Shown here: positions 48,843-60,572 of the stretch, piece after piece
Position numbering within the stretch: position 1 is the first letter of the stretch
Layout: each line of letters starts with the position of its first letter
Assembly: GCA_947095535.1 (NCBI GenBank)
Contig: OX352773.1
Coordinates: 156,835,271-156,899,270 of the forward strand
DNA: 64,000 bases
Source: Poecilobothrus nobilitatus
Taxonomy: Eukaryota > Arthropoda > Insecta > Diptera > Dolichopodidae
Reading direction: 5' to 3'
Made by a program: the position numbers and the translations under genes
The notes under the pieces: generated by a model
Told to the model about the DNA's origin: nothing
What the model saw: the letters and a program-made list of their open reading frames with translations, nothing else
Database searches by the model: none

Positions 48843-48882
48843 GACAGGCGTCTTAACCACTGCAACATTGGCGGAATTTGTA
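48843..48882 (-). mobile_element. SINE-C head fragment (possible)
   Basis: On the minus strand, tgcagtggttaagacgcc matches the A-box part of SINE-C (tggcgtagtggttaagtcgcc) with about three changes. No B box or body. Confidence 0.3.
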
Positions 48883-48984
48883 ATATTTATCTTACTTTAA
48901 GATTTACCATCTTGGAAGAATTCCAATAATATGCTACAATCCTTTATAAAATTGAAATTAATTTTTTAACTGTTTTCTTGTTAA

Positions 48985-49052
48985 GAATATAATATAGAGG
49001 TCATGAAAAGTATAATATAGAGGTCATGTTAAGTATAATATGGAAGTCAAAT
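48985..49052. repeat. 23-24-bp tandem repeat, three copies
   Basis: atataatatagaggtcatg, tataatatagaggtcatg and tataatatggaagtcaa at about 48985, 49009 and 49032. Confidence 0.7.
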
Positions 49053-50613
49053 ATATTTTATATAGATGTTCTACAATATAAACAATAGGTACTGAGGTAG
49101 AATACAGTTTCTAACAATAATTCAATGTATATCAGAGGAATGTTATCCGCTAAAAATAAAAATTAAGTTGGAATCACAACAGAAAAAAAAAGTTTTAGAA
49201 GACCTGATTCAAACGCAAAATCCCAAAAAAAAAAAAACTGTTATACAGAGAGAGCATTCAGAAGATGGTGCAGATTATTTCAATTAGATCCACGCTTATG
49301 AAACTTTTTCGAAATAAGGTTTATAAAAAAATTATCCTACCATATAAAATAATTGATTGATTGATTTCTTTTATTAATTAGGTAATATTGCAATCATTAA
49401 ATATTGTGGCAGTTTTCTTCTCAGATATGATAATCACTATAAAATTATAAACTAAGATACAAAAGCATGAGTATTCCATAAATACTTTTTTCATAAGAAA
49501 AATTAACTCAATAAATTTTTAAAAAATTAATGTTAATTTTTATTGTTAAAACTTTTAATCCTTTTGTCATCTTAATTAACTTTTTCCATGAAATTCCATT
49601 AATTTTTAAAGATCTGATGGTAACACATCTAATAATACAATCTTTACGATTATTTAAAAAAAAAAGATGTTTCATTAATTTGGCATTTTTTAAGATTTTT
49701 TGTGATTATAAATCTTATGATGAAGGCTGATGATATCAACTGTCTCATTAAAATGATTCATAAATGATTTAAAAGTAAATCCACAAAAGAAAAAAAATTA
49801 TAATATGAAATGTTTTTGATTGATATGTGCATATTATAAAGATCTTCAGAAGTGATTTAACGTACATAATATAATGTAAAATATAATATTATAAATATTT
49901 TTTAAAAAATTGTCTTTAATTATTATGTGATTTTTACAATCCCACATGTAATTAAAAAAAAAATTTTTTTTTTTATTAAATTATACGCATCTTTGGGACT
50001 GGGATAAGGAAGAAAAACAGCAAATTATTCTTTGCGTTTATCTTTGAAAAAGAAACAACAAAAAATGTTCAATAATATTTATTCAAGAGTGTTCAAAGGA
50101 TATACAATATAATAATGCTTTAATTAATGTTTTGTTATAAAAAATAATAATCTTGTAATTTCTCTTAATTTTTTATTTTTTTTTTGCCTTTCTAATTATT
50201 ATTAATCCTTTAAACTCAATCCTTTGTTTTTGTAATTTCATATGGTGGTTTTTTATTCTTTAAAACAAGAAACCAAAGTTGAATGATGTTGTTGAACAAT
50301 ATTACTTGATTTTAATTTTTTAAAAACTTTAATTAATACGCTGTCAAAGCAAGGATAATTTGATTGAAAAATCCTAAGACTTGTTTATATTATACATTGT
50401 AAATTATATTATGTAGTAAATTGATTGCTAAATCCTTCTTTTTCGGATTAGATATATTTTAACTAAATAAACCATTAATTACGCCGAACAATTATTGTAA
50501 TTAACAGCAGATAATAAAATGGTGTTCTTAACTGGAAAAATGTTTAGCCCAAAAAATATGCAATGACTTCAAATCATAAATGGTTCTCATAATTTAAGAA
50601 AAAATAAGGACCA
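49053..50613. other. AT-rich DNA, nothing recognised
   Basis: No supported feature. Confidence 0.55.
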
Positions 50614-50890
50614 GGGGTTTCGGTAGCCTAGTGGGTAGGCGTGTGGCGTATTAACCGAAGGAGTGTGGATTCGATACCTGCACAGGTCGTAAGTGTTTTT
50701 TCTTTACATACCCCCCTTACGACCAAATATAATGTAAATATATAGTATATAATATAAACAAAATAAATAATATTAGTATATAATTTAATAATAGTATAAA
50801 AACCTATAATGGCCTTTAGTAGCCGCTGGTTCAATAATATTGCATTACATTTATGTATGTAATATTAATATAAATAAATAAATAAATAAA
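50614..50890 (+). mobile_element. SINE-B, full length
   Basis: A box TAGCCTAGTGGG at 50624-50635, B box ggattcgatacc at about 50667, then gcacaggtcgtaag, a body with cttacgacc, an AT-rich middle, 'gccgctggttcaataatatt' and an (ATAA)n tail at 50866-50888. The copy at 60573-60860 is nearly identical over the whole length, so the family moved recently. It lies directly in front of a LINE 3' end. The ORF on its minus strand is a shadow. Confidence 0.85.
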
Positions 50891-50894
50891 AGGA

Positions 50895-51533
50895 TGAAAC
50901 AATGTTCCCCTAATTAATAAAAAAGTAGTTAAATACCTGTACCGTAACCTTAATAATATCGATCAAATGAAATATAATATCACAAAAGGTAACAAAGCCT
51001 TCAAATCAGCAAAAAAACTTTTTTACAATAAAAACATTAGTAAAAGAGTTAAAATAATTTGTTATCAAACATTAATTAGACCAACTCTTGTATATGATGC
51101 ACCAATATGGTTCAACATTAGCGCAAGCTTAGTGGAAACATTACATAGGTTCGAAAGAAAATGCATAAGAGTTTGTACCAATATAAATCGTAAGCCCGAA
51201 TCCGAGTTCAAATATTATTACTCAAATAAATATTTGTACAAGGAAGCTGAAATCATAAGAATAGATAATTTTGTTATAAAATTAATCCGAAATCAGTATG
51301 ATAGAGCAGAAAATACTCCTGAAAATCGTTAAATATCACATATATTCTACAACAATAAGGAGTACATTGAAAAGACTATGCTCACGGGCTTCATAGCTCC
51401 TGAGCATTTCATCTTTTTAGACCAAAATAGTTATATTCAAAACCAAAATCATTTCCCTTTACTATACCACTATAATAGACGTGCTACATGTAAAGTTATA
51501 GAATATTGGTGGTTGGAAAATACCTATAATTAG
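50895..51533 (+). mobile_element. LINE relic: RT C-terminal region, one nonsense codon
   Basis: Open from about 50895 to a TAA at 51330-51332, and then in the same frame for 66 more codons to TAG at 51531-51533. The first part contains KVVKYLYRNLNN, TLIRPTLVYDAPIWF and LHRFERKCIRVC, the thumb and tail of a jockey-like reverse transcriptase; the last part reads ISHIFYNN to EYWWLENTYN. The catalytic domain is missing (5'-truncated). Either the TAA is a single late mutation or the protein ends there. After the stop come a short 3' UTR and a TTAGG tract. Confidence 0.75.
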
Positions 51534-51565
51534 TACTAAGTATTATAATATACATATCATTTTAA

Positions 51566-51612
51566 TTAGGTTAAGTAGTTCAGGTTAGGTTAGGTTAGAT
51601 TAGGTTAGGTTA
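51566..51612. repeat. TTAGG (telomere-type) tract after the LINE
   Basis: attaggttaag, then aggttaggttaggttag and attaggttaggtt, six or so ttagg units with one change, on the sense strand of the LINE 33 bp upstream. Confidence 0.75.
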
Positions 51613-51913
51613 TAGGCTAAGTTTTTCTTAATAATTTAAAAATGATTATTGGTTTTAAACACCTGATTTTTCCAATACAAAAATTATAAAATAAAATGTA
51701 ATAATAATCAATTTATAATTCATTAATAATAATAATTAGATTATAAATTGATACAAAATTAATATAAAAATGTCGACAAGTTTAAAAATTTATCAAATAA
51801 GCAAGAAAGCTTTTTTTTGTAAACTTTTTATAGGCTAAATTAATTTAAGAGTATTAAATGGGTACAATAAAGTTTATTAAAAAAAAAAAAAAAAAAAATC
51901 TTATAATTTAAGT
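51613..51913. other. AT-rich spacer with a poly-A run
   Basis: Ends in a poly-A run of about 18 (51879-51898). A possible LINE or SINE tail, otherwise nothing. Confidence 0.5.
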
Positions 51914-52150
51914 GGGATCTCAGTGGCCTAGTGGTTAAGCACGTGGCTTATTAACCGAGGGAGTGCGAGTTCAAATCCTGCACAGGTGGCAAGTTTTATT
52001 AATTGAAAAGAAATCCTCCTTGCTACCAAAAAGTGTAAATATTTATTTATTTACTTATTTATATTAATATTACAAACCACATAAGATATTGCAATATTAT
52101 AAAACTATCGGCTAAAAATATTAAATAAGGGGTTTCGGTTAAAAATAAAA
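51914..52150 (+). mobile_element. SINE-B, older copy
   Basis: A box TGGCCTAGTGGTTAAG at about 51924, B box gagttcaaatcctgc at about 51967, 'gcacaggtggcaag', a (TTTA)-rich middle, 'atgcaatatt'-like sequence and 'atcggcta' near the end. Diverged from 50614 in the body, so a separate and older insertion. Confidence 0.75.
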
Positions 52151-53277
52151 CATTTAGTAAATTTTTTTTTTCTGTTAAAATTGCATTGCAATCACAACAA
52201 GATTGGTTTGCACTTAAAATTATTGATTTATACTCGGTTTTACTAAATCAGTCATCAGTGGTCACACAAATATTGAAGTGTATTAAATATTTTTTATAAT
52301 ATTGTTATCAAAAATTAATTTAAAACACCATTATTCTTTACTTTAATTTAAGCATGTTTTTATCAGATATTTTGTTTGTAAACGAATGACAATTTTTTTT
52401 TTTTAACTAAAAAAAACCAAACGACCAGAAATAAAAAAAAAGATCTTTTGCCAAATCTTATTTATTTGATTCTTCCCATAAATACCATCGATTTGTTTCA
52501 TTGTTTCATTCATATCAAATTTATTTTTGATGTTATTCTTAGAAAATGTTTTTATGTATTTATTCCAAGAATATAAAAATCAAACATAAACATTTTACGG
52601 GTTCTTAACGCTAAACTAGTAAAATTTCTGACAATCTTTATTTATCAGTAGCGCTATTAAAATTGTTTTAAAAAACAGACACATTTGAAAAGTTCATTAA
52701 ACTGTAATAATGTTTCGATTATTTATAGGTACATTTTCGTTTTCTTTTTTATTATTTGATGATTTTTTTATTTGTTGCATTTTTTTTTTTATAATAACTT
52801 TTTGCAAGTCTAATAATTTCTGCATTTAATATTACCTTCTCTGTTGTATTTGCCGTTTTTTTGTTGTTCTTTAACAAAAAGTCTTACGAAGTATATTTGG
52901 TTTTGAAACTTCTTAATATTTCTAATCATAATTGATTAAGCAGAAAAACTAAAAGTTAAGTAGTTTAGATTTACTTTTATGAAACCGGAAGCTATTGACT
53001 CTTCAACTATTAACATAATGGTAAGTTTATTTTTAGCAGATTTTTTTATAGTTTAGTTTTCTATACATTATAGTAAGTTCTGTATTTAAAATTTTTATTC
53101 TTTTTTTTATTACATTTTTAATTTTTTCTAACTTTACACTACTCCAAAAATTTGGGCATTGCTTCCAACAGTAGAAATGAGATTATGTTCAGAAATATGT
53201 TTATTTCCTACTTAAAGAGAAGCAATACACATTTCGTTTCGGAATATGATTTTATTATTGTTAGGATCAAGTAATAA
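52151..53277. other. AT-rich DNA, nothing recognised
   Basis: No supported feature. Confidence 0.55.
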
Positions 53278-53400
53278 TTAAGTCGTGTGCGACACTTGCA
53301 ACACAAAAACCTGATGCTTCAGCTTCACTGCCCTTGACGACACATTATCGCCAATGGCATGTTTTATTATATCTGCCATAATAAACGGCTATCGTTAAAA
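53278..53400 (-). other. Coding-like island with a 33-aa ORF, unrecognised
   Basis: Richer in G and C than its flanks. The minus strand has ATG at 53379 and a stop at 53278, with a product beginning MADIIKHAIGDNVSSR. Too short to judge; no motif. Confidence 0.25.
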
Positions 53401-53924
53401 TGATATTTTATATGGCTGTGAAATATTAAAATCAAAGACAAAGAAACTCTATATTTAGTTATGACAAGGAAAATACAGCTCAAATTTTTAATGTAATTAA
53501 TTTATTTTATTTAGATATTATTATACAGTACATAAAAAATTAGTTCTTTGAAATAAATTCTTATTTCTTTTCCTACTTGATAGCATACATCACATCTTCT
53601 TATTGGATTTCTTTTTTTTTCTGTAAGGGTCATACGCAATAGTTGGTGCACTAGTAAGCTTGAAAATGTTTTCTTTTCCTCGTTTATTGTTAAATATCAT
53701 AGTGATAATAACAAAGAACAACACCATTTCTACTGCCAATAATGAATTTGACAGAATTTACTTTACTAACAGTAAATTATTTATTAAAATTTACATGACA
53801 GCGCAGCGTGACGTTTCTGTATTTAAAAATCCCTTATATATTTTATAACGTGACAGCAATTCTTAAAAAATTCATAATCAAATTTTTGAAATAAACCGTA
53901 AATATCTTCAAAAAGTACTCGCTG
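53401..53924. other. AT-rich spacer, nothing recognised
   Basis: The 62-codon ORF at 53660-53848 has no recognisable features. Confidence 0.5.
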
Positions 53925-53932
53925 TATATATA

Positions 53933-53980
<48 letters not shown>

Positions 53981-53982
53981 TG
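53925..53982. repeat. (TA)n microsatellite with palindromic ends
   Basis: About 24 TA units. Tracts ending gatatat on the left and tatatcatg on the right make it a perfect inverted repeat. Confidence 0.85.
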
Positions 53983-54421
53983 TTTATACAATATACTAAT
54001 AAACAAAATAAATAATTAAAAATTCTAAAACTTTATAAAACTACAAAGAAAAGAGTCCTTATTTTTTAAAACAATGACAGACTCCATCTTGTTAACAAAC
54101 AAAAAAAATCAAAACTTTAGCACATATTTCATTTTGTGGCTTTTTTTTACGACTTTGTTTCTTTAATTAAAATTTGATTGTATAACATTTAATAGATCAT
54201 CACGTCCTTTAGATAATGTTTCTTTGAATATTATTCTTAATACTTTATAACAAGGATTTAATAAATAAATGAGAAAAACAAAACCAAAACAGGAGAAAAA
54301 ATGCGTTTTAATTAGAAAATTTCCAGCATACAATATTTGATAAATCCAAAGGAAATGAAAAGCATCAAGAAACGTAATTTAAAAAAAAAATAATAAATCA
54401 TCTATATATAAGATAGATTTT
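53983..54421. other. AT-rich spacer, nothing recognised
   Basis: No supported feature. Confidence 0.55.
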
Positions 54422-55745
54422 TAGCACATTTCCAAAAAAATTTTGATAAAATGTGCTTATTAGTTTCACTCTGTCCCTCCGTCCGTCCGTCTGTTTACAA
54501 AACTTCTACACCGTTAAAGATAGAGAAAAACAATTTTAACCATGGGTAGGTCTCATAAAAAAATATAATTTTGTGGAACAACATTTTCATGTAGCCCTAT
54601 CCATTACGGAGCTACAGCTTCTCAAACTTTTAAAAAGCCCTATTTTTAATTGCATATATCTTATGTTCTGCTTAAGATTTTTTCAATCCGAAAACGTCAT
54701 GCGACAGGTATTTTTTTTCGAATCTGTAAATTAATATAAAAATTATACAATTTTTTTAAATTTAGTATTTAAATTTACCGTTACGTGAAAACCAAATTTT
54801 GCTTGATTTTTCTACTTTCATAACTCCGGTACGCTTTTAGATAGAGGCTTGAAATTTTGAGGCAAGAAAGAACTTTTAGAATTAGTATAAGTTTGCTCAG
54901 AAAATTTTTTTGGGCCACCCCCTCTTATGAGCTACTAGGGCTCAAAAATTGAAGATTTACTATTTTGAAACACTTGTAACTTAGGAACCTGTACACATTT
55001 TACTTCGGAAAGATATAAAAATTAAAGCTACAGTAATATATTTTAACGTGTGTTAAAGGTTTATTTTAGTTAAATAGGGTTTCAGAGTTACAGCTCTTTA
55101 AAATTGCGGAAAAGCCCTATTTTCAGATGTATATATCTCAGGCTCTGCGTAATAGTTTTGCAATCTGACACCGTCAGAAGACCAGAAATTTTATTATTTA
55201 CATAAAACAATATCAATATTATGCAATATTTTGTAATTTACTATTTAAATTTACCGTTATGTAAAAACCACATTTTGCATGAAATTTCCATTTTCATAAC
55301 TCCGGTAGACATTTAGATAAGAACTTGAAATTTTGAGACAACAAAAATTTTTTAGAATTAATATAAGTTTCCTTAGAAAATGTTTTTGCACCACCCCCTG
55401 TTTAAGAGGTATTAGGGCTAAAAAATTAAAAATTTGCTAATTTTAGGAACCTGTAACTTAAGCATCTGTACAAATTTTTCTTCGGCAAGACATAAAAATT
55501 AAAGCTCCAGTAATATATTTTTACCTGTCTTAATGGTTTTTCTTAGTTATAAAGGGTTGCGGACTTATAGCCCCTCAAACTTTCAGAAAAGTGTTATTTT
55601 CAAATATTTCAAATATTACAAATATTTTCTTAAATTTTACTTTTCAAAATTTTCAAATTTTTGTGCAAGTCACAATTCCAAACAGTTTGTATTGTGTTTT
55701 GGAAATTTGCGCTTTTAAAAACCGTTGGTTTACATTCTACCTTGT
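54422..55745 (+). mobile_element. HINE-2 element, full length (1324 bp)
   Basis: The reference-quality copy: tagcacatttcc end with hairpin partner, GTCC tract near 54474-54489, two internal modules (taccgttacgtgaaaacc at about 54777, taccgttatgtaaaaacc at about 55254), ttttggaaatttgcgc (inverted repeat, one change), the aaaccgttggttt hairpin and cttgt at the end. The flank T is present on both sides. The ORFs at 55533-55957 are shadows in three frames. Confidence 0.9.
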
Positions 55746-57512
55746 TTTCTTTATTTTATCAACTTCAAATGCATTTGCTACAATTTTCTTTGTATCATAC
55801 TGTGATTTCTAAAAGACATTTTTTTGATGCGCAAGATAAATGCAACAAATTATTTTATTATGTAGATTGTAGATACATTTTTCTTTCTTGTAAATATTAT
55901 ATTATTATAAGGAAAGTATTACTGGAATCACAACAAAATTTGAACTTAGAATTTTAATGATTTTACTTTTAGACCTCCAAGATTCTGAAAAACTTCTGAT
56001 GGCATGGGATTGCTTTTTGTAAAGATGGGTACCAGAGGATATTTAATTCTAGATGAATAATTAATTCATCCCCTAATTGTTTTATAATATTTTGGGTAGG
56101 TTGGACCACAACGAGGAGAAAATTAAGCACTCACGTGAAATATGAATAAATATAAAAATCATAAATATAAGATAAACATTTACATAGGATAAAGATCAAA
56201 AATATAATTAAAATACCATAGGAAAATGAAATTTAGTCCTTGGAAGGTATGGCAATTTTGATTAAGTTTGACAATTGGACATAAGATATCTCAAATTTAT
56301 TTTTACGTAAGTTAAAAAATCTGCTTTTTAAATATAATAATAAAATTTTTAAATTTCGAAGAAGACCCGTCAACCAGAAGTTATTTCTTTCTACAACTGG
56401 AAGTGTTTTTAATTTTTAAGACATTTGCAAATTGATTTTCAGAAATGAGTTTTCATTACTTTTTTAAACACAATAGGGTTCTTTATAATACGCACTTTTC
56501 TTTACATCAAAAATATTGTACGTTAAACACAAAAGGAGAACACTTTCTGTTTATTTTCGAAAGATTTTGACATTTTTTTCTAAAATTCAACAAATGATAT
56601 TAAGTAGGTACCCATACCTACTTACAATCTCAATACATTCATGTAAGTATATAATATTATAAAAGAAGTTTTGGAGGACTATTTTGAAAAATGACTTATT
56701 GAGAAATTTTTTAATTGGTTGATTTTATGATTGGTAAAAAAAAAGAAATGTATTCTGTGATTAATAAAATAAATATTTGATTAAAACTGACATCGACTAA
56801 AATAAAAAACGAATATTCATAATTTTAAACATTATAATAGGCTAATATTCGACACAATATTGGAAAAATAAATATCTACAATATTGACTAAAATAAGCTA
56901 AAATAGTATAATATAACTAGGTACTGTACTAGCTGAAAATGTTTCGATATTTCAAATTTTAATAATTCACTTGTTTTTTTACGATAATTTTTCAAGTAGT
57001 ATTCAACGATACTATAGCGAGGGATTTGGTTGATCTAGAATAGCAGGTTCAAGAAGTTGCCATACTACTTCTGATTATAAAATCCATATCCCCATAACTT
57101 GATGCTGAATAAAGCTAGACATCTAAAATTTTTAAATTTATGAAAAATATTAGATACATCATTCTCTGTTGAATAAAAAGTTTTAATAAATCAAAAGGAT
57201 CATCACTTTATAGAGAACGGGGATCACCCCTTCTTAGATAATAGTGTAGAGTTAACTGTGTCAAATCTAACATACATAAATATCTATAAGATTTAATCAT
57301 ATTTTAGAAAACTTAAGATATCTCACGTTATTAAGTATACCTAATTGAAATTAATTTAAGTGGCAGCTTGTTTAATTAATCTTATAATTTATATGACAAT
57401 TTTACAATGTTAATAAAATATAATTATGAAGGAATTTCAAAAATCCTTTTAGGCGTAAAATCAAATTGATATTGTGTAATAATGAACAATATTATTCTTT
57501 GTATTTAAAGTT
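55746..57512. other. AT-rich DNA, nothing recognised
   Basis: No supported feature. Confidence 0.55.
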
Positions 57513-57698
57513 TTGAACTATAGAAAAATTATGTGGAAGATATTAATTAAACATTATGGAACCACTTACATCGGAGACATCGGAGATGATCGTGACTTTC
57601 CAAAAGCAATAGCGCACCTGAACCGGAATAAACAAAAAGCCTACAAGAGGAAACATTTTGAATCCAATGCTAGAACTGTGTGTAAAACACAAAAATAA
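57513..57698 (+). CDS. Candidate coding exon, unrecognised
   Basis: An open frame whose first 10 or so codons are AT-driven, but from about 57546 (YGTTYIGDIGDDRDFPKAIA) it is clearly less AT-rich and protein-like: acidic, then strongly basic (KQKAYKRKHFESNAR), ending TQK and TAA at 57696-57698. AG dinucleotides at 57521 or 57540 could be splice acceptors, so the true start may be inside. No signal peptide, membrane segment or known motif. It may be the last exon of a gene, or a relic of a transposon protein. Confidence 0.3.
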   Translation: MNYRKIMWKILIKHYGTTYIGDIGDDRDFPKAIAHLNRNKQKAYKRKHFESNARTVCKTQK

Positions 57699-59190
57699 TG
57701 CAACAATATTGCTACAAACAAATTTTATCTATATTTAAACCGAATTTTCCAAATAGAATAAGTAAACCAAAGCAGTAGATAGGTAAAACCAAAAAAAAAA
57801 AAAATTTAAGAAAAGTCAAAAGAAATTTTCTTAATTACCTTATACAAAAATTTTTTTAATAGCTTCTAAATGGAAAAAGTATAAAGATTGTTTTTTTTTG
57901 CGACTTATGTTAATTCGGGAATTCCTCTTTCAAAATTTTAAAGTTCTGACTAAAAGTATTCCAAAAATACGTAGGAACCAAACTCCAACAAAAACTTATT
58001 TTCCCAAATAAACGATAGAAATATTCTGTAAGTAGTGTAAAACCAGGTACAATTCAATTGCTCTACCTTAAAAAATATAAAACCCTATATTATTTTAATT
58101 TTAAGCAATTTAAATATCCTTAAACACGATATGTTCGATGTATAATATAGTTCAGGTAAAACCATATACTTTAACCTTTATCCTAGTGACAAGGTACTAG
58201 GTGTACCTTTTGTGTTTTCATTTGTTGGTATTTTTACTTTAAATAATAGTTGGGAGGTTGGATCACCATGACATCTTAAAACTCGGCAAATGTAATGATT
58301 TAAATGTTTTTCGGATTTTTTTGAGCTATGGTGTGGGCGGAAATCATCCAAACATGTTTTACCTACGTTATGTCTTACCTACTCAAAAATTGATTATTTA
58401 ACAGTTTTCATTTTTATTCTATGTTTACAAAAATAACTTAATATATTGATATAAAAAAATAAATAAATAGATAGCTATATAAAAAATTATTCTAGCTTAA
58501 AGCAATTTCTGTATTTCGGCCAAGTTATTGAATGTTCATCACAGATTAGTTTTAATACACACCATTTACGTGTTTTTCTTTGCTTACGATTCAAATCACG
58601 ACAGATATAACAGTTACCAATAAGAATTGCATGTCTAGCTGCATTACGGTGACTGTTTCAAAAATATTTTCTATCGGTAATGGTCACACTTGATACAACA
58701 CAATGTATCAATGTAATGGTCACAATGGTATACAACACTCAATAACAGTTTTTACATTTTACTATTTTATTATATACTACTATTTATAATATAGGACAAA
58801 TAATATATAATACGCATAATACGTAAAACAAGAGATCTTGAAAAAGAAAATTTTAAAATCAAAAAATTTTGAAAGAAGATGATTTTAAACAAGGGGAAGC
58901 GATTGTAGTAGAACAAGAAGATTTTTTTTAAAATGAGAATTCATAGTAGATTTATTTATTTACTGAATTTACCATTATATTAGACTATTAAAATTTTTTG
59001 TTAAAATTTTTTTTTACATTTCTTACGTAATAAATTTTGCTGCTCAATTGATAAATTGCTTTTTGCTCTTAATCTTCTCTGTCACTTTATTAATAAATTT
59101 AATTCCGATGTAGGATATTTCAATTCAAATTTCCAAAGAAAAACCTAATTACAAATTATCTTTCCAAAATCACAAATAAATTTATGATTT
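57699..59190. other. AT-rich DNA; a short imperfect duplication
   Basis: The string aatggtcacacttgatacaac at 58679 recurs as aatggtcacaatggtatacaac at 58713. Nothing else. Confidence 0.5.
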
Positions 59191-59400
59191 ATTCATAAGG
59201 GAATGAGAGGTCTCGAGTTCGATTTCCGGCTGGGTACAATAATTATAAAATAAAAAAAAATATTCATATTTCGGAATATATAAATACTTTATATATCATA
59301 ATATCTCGTACACCCCACATTCTTACCAGGAAACAGGGGTTAATAGCTACCCGGCACATTTATATACCACGGTACCTGGATATAAATAAATAATAATAAA
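59191..59400 (+). mobile_element. SINE-D-like element, A box lost
   Basis: A B box (cgagttcgatttccggc, about 59214) is followed by tgggtacaataatt, an AT-rich part, the less AT-rich block ggaaacaggggttaatagct to 'ggtacctgg' and a tail of ataaataataata. The order is that of a tRNA-derived SINE. No A box is found upstream at the expected 30-60 bp. The post-B-box 'ccgg..gggtacaataat' is close to SINE-C ('ccggtcaggttatacaataat'), so it may be a divergent SINE-C. Confidence 0.5.
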
Positions 59401-59701
59401 AATATAATTAGGTAATAATATGTAGTAAAGAATACAAAATTGTTAACAACTAGGTCTTAAAAAATATATTAAATTAAATGCAGGATCAAACAATTTTTGG
59501 AATTTACATACAAATAGAAAAATTTTTTCTTTAACGAAAATAAAATGATTGTTATTTAAAAAGTAGACAATAAAATTATATTATAAATTAAATATACGTT
59601 TTTCATTAACTAAAATTACCAAACCAGAATGTTTAAAAAAATTCAATTTTGATTTGAATACTGGATAATCCAAAAAAATTATCCAAATGAAATTAAAAAA
59701 A
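59401..59701. other. AT-rich spacer, nothing recognised
   Basis: No supported feature. Confidence 0.55.
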
Positions 59702-60536
59702 ACGAGGAAGAGTGCAGTAGAGTAGACTGTGTCAACTCTGGGATACCCGTATGAACGTACTATATCCTGTTTTTATAAAACTTGATCATCTTTTAAAAAC
59801 ATTCAGATGTTTTAGTACCGACGTTAACTACAGAGATATATTTATGTTAATTGTGGAGTCGTGCGCCTAGCTTCATTAAGTTCAAAGAAATACAAGAAGG
59901 CTGAACCGGCTGCTTTAGATCAATCAAATTTTACAAAAGTTTTTGGCATGTAATTCCATACTTTTTCACTAAATTTCAGATAGCTAGCTTCAATAGACAC
60001 TGAGTTATTTTCATTTAAAAAGAGAAGTTGTATGGCAGCTAACCGAAGTTGTTGCACTTCAATGCACCTCCTAGCTTCAATAAACACTGAATTATTCTCA
60101 TTTAAACGGAGAAGTTGTATGGCAGCTACCCGAAATCGCCGCATTACCACAACCAAATTTTACCGAAATTGTTGCCATAAAACTTGATCATCATTTACAA
60201 AATTTCAGAAACCTAGCTTAAATAGATACTGAGTTATTTCTATACAAAGAAAGAAGTTGTTTGGCAGCTACTCGAACCCGCCGATCGAAAATGTTGGATT
60301 TAAATAGCAAAACCAACAATTTTGCAAAAGTGACGTAAAAAAATAGCAGCCTCCTAGCTCTTTTATTTTTTGAGTCATCGTGCGGACGGACGGACGGACG
60401 CACATGGGTTAATCGACTCAGAATTCGATTCTGAGTCGATCCATACCTTTGACACTATATCTAGCTCGATTCCTTTAAAGTGTCACAAACGTAATGGTAA
60501 ATTTATTATCCCCTTGAACATAGTTCATACGGGTAT
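59702..60536 (-). mobile_element. HINE-4 element, complete (835 bp)
   Basis: On the minus strand the 5' end is atacccgtatgaac at 60536, and the inverted copy ATACCCGTATGAAC is at 59743-59756 in plus orientation: a perfect 14-bp pair. The head has tatggatcgactcagaatcg (palindromic with its continuation) and cgtccgtccgtccgtccgc (near 60383-60401). The middle contains three or so diverged ~100-120-bp units around 'ctagcttcaataga' and 'gaagttgtatggcagct' (59990, 60070 and about 60213). The 3' hairpin AGAGT/ACTCT (59719-59723, 59735-59739) is 17 nt from the end acgagg (reverse CTCGT). T/A flanks. ORFs in it come from the repeat. Confidence 0.85.
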
Positions 60537-60572
60537 AAAAATACTAGAACTGATCTTATTACCATAAAATGA

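Noticed and set aside
55533..55957. Three overlapping ORFs of 61-98 codons
   Set aside because: All begin in the HINE-2 3' end and cross its border into unrelated DNA.
60218..60567. ORFs on both strands around a GGAC repeat
   Set aside because: They read the GTCC tract and tandem units of HINE-4.
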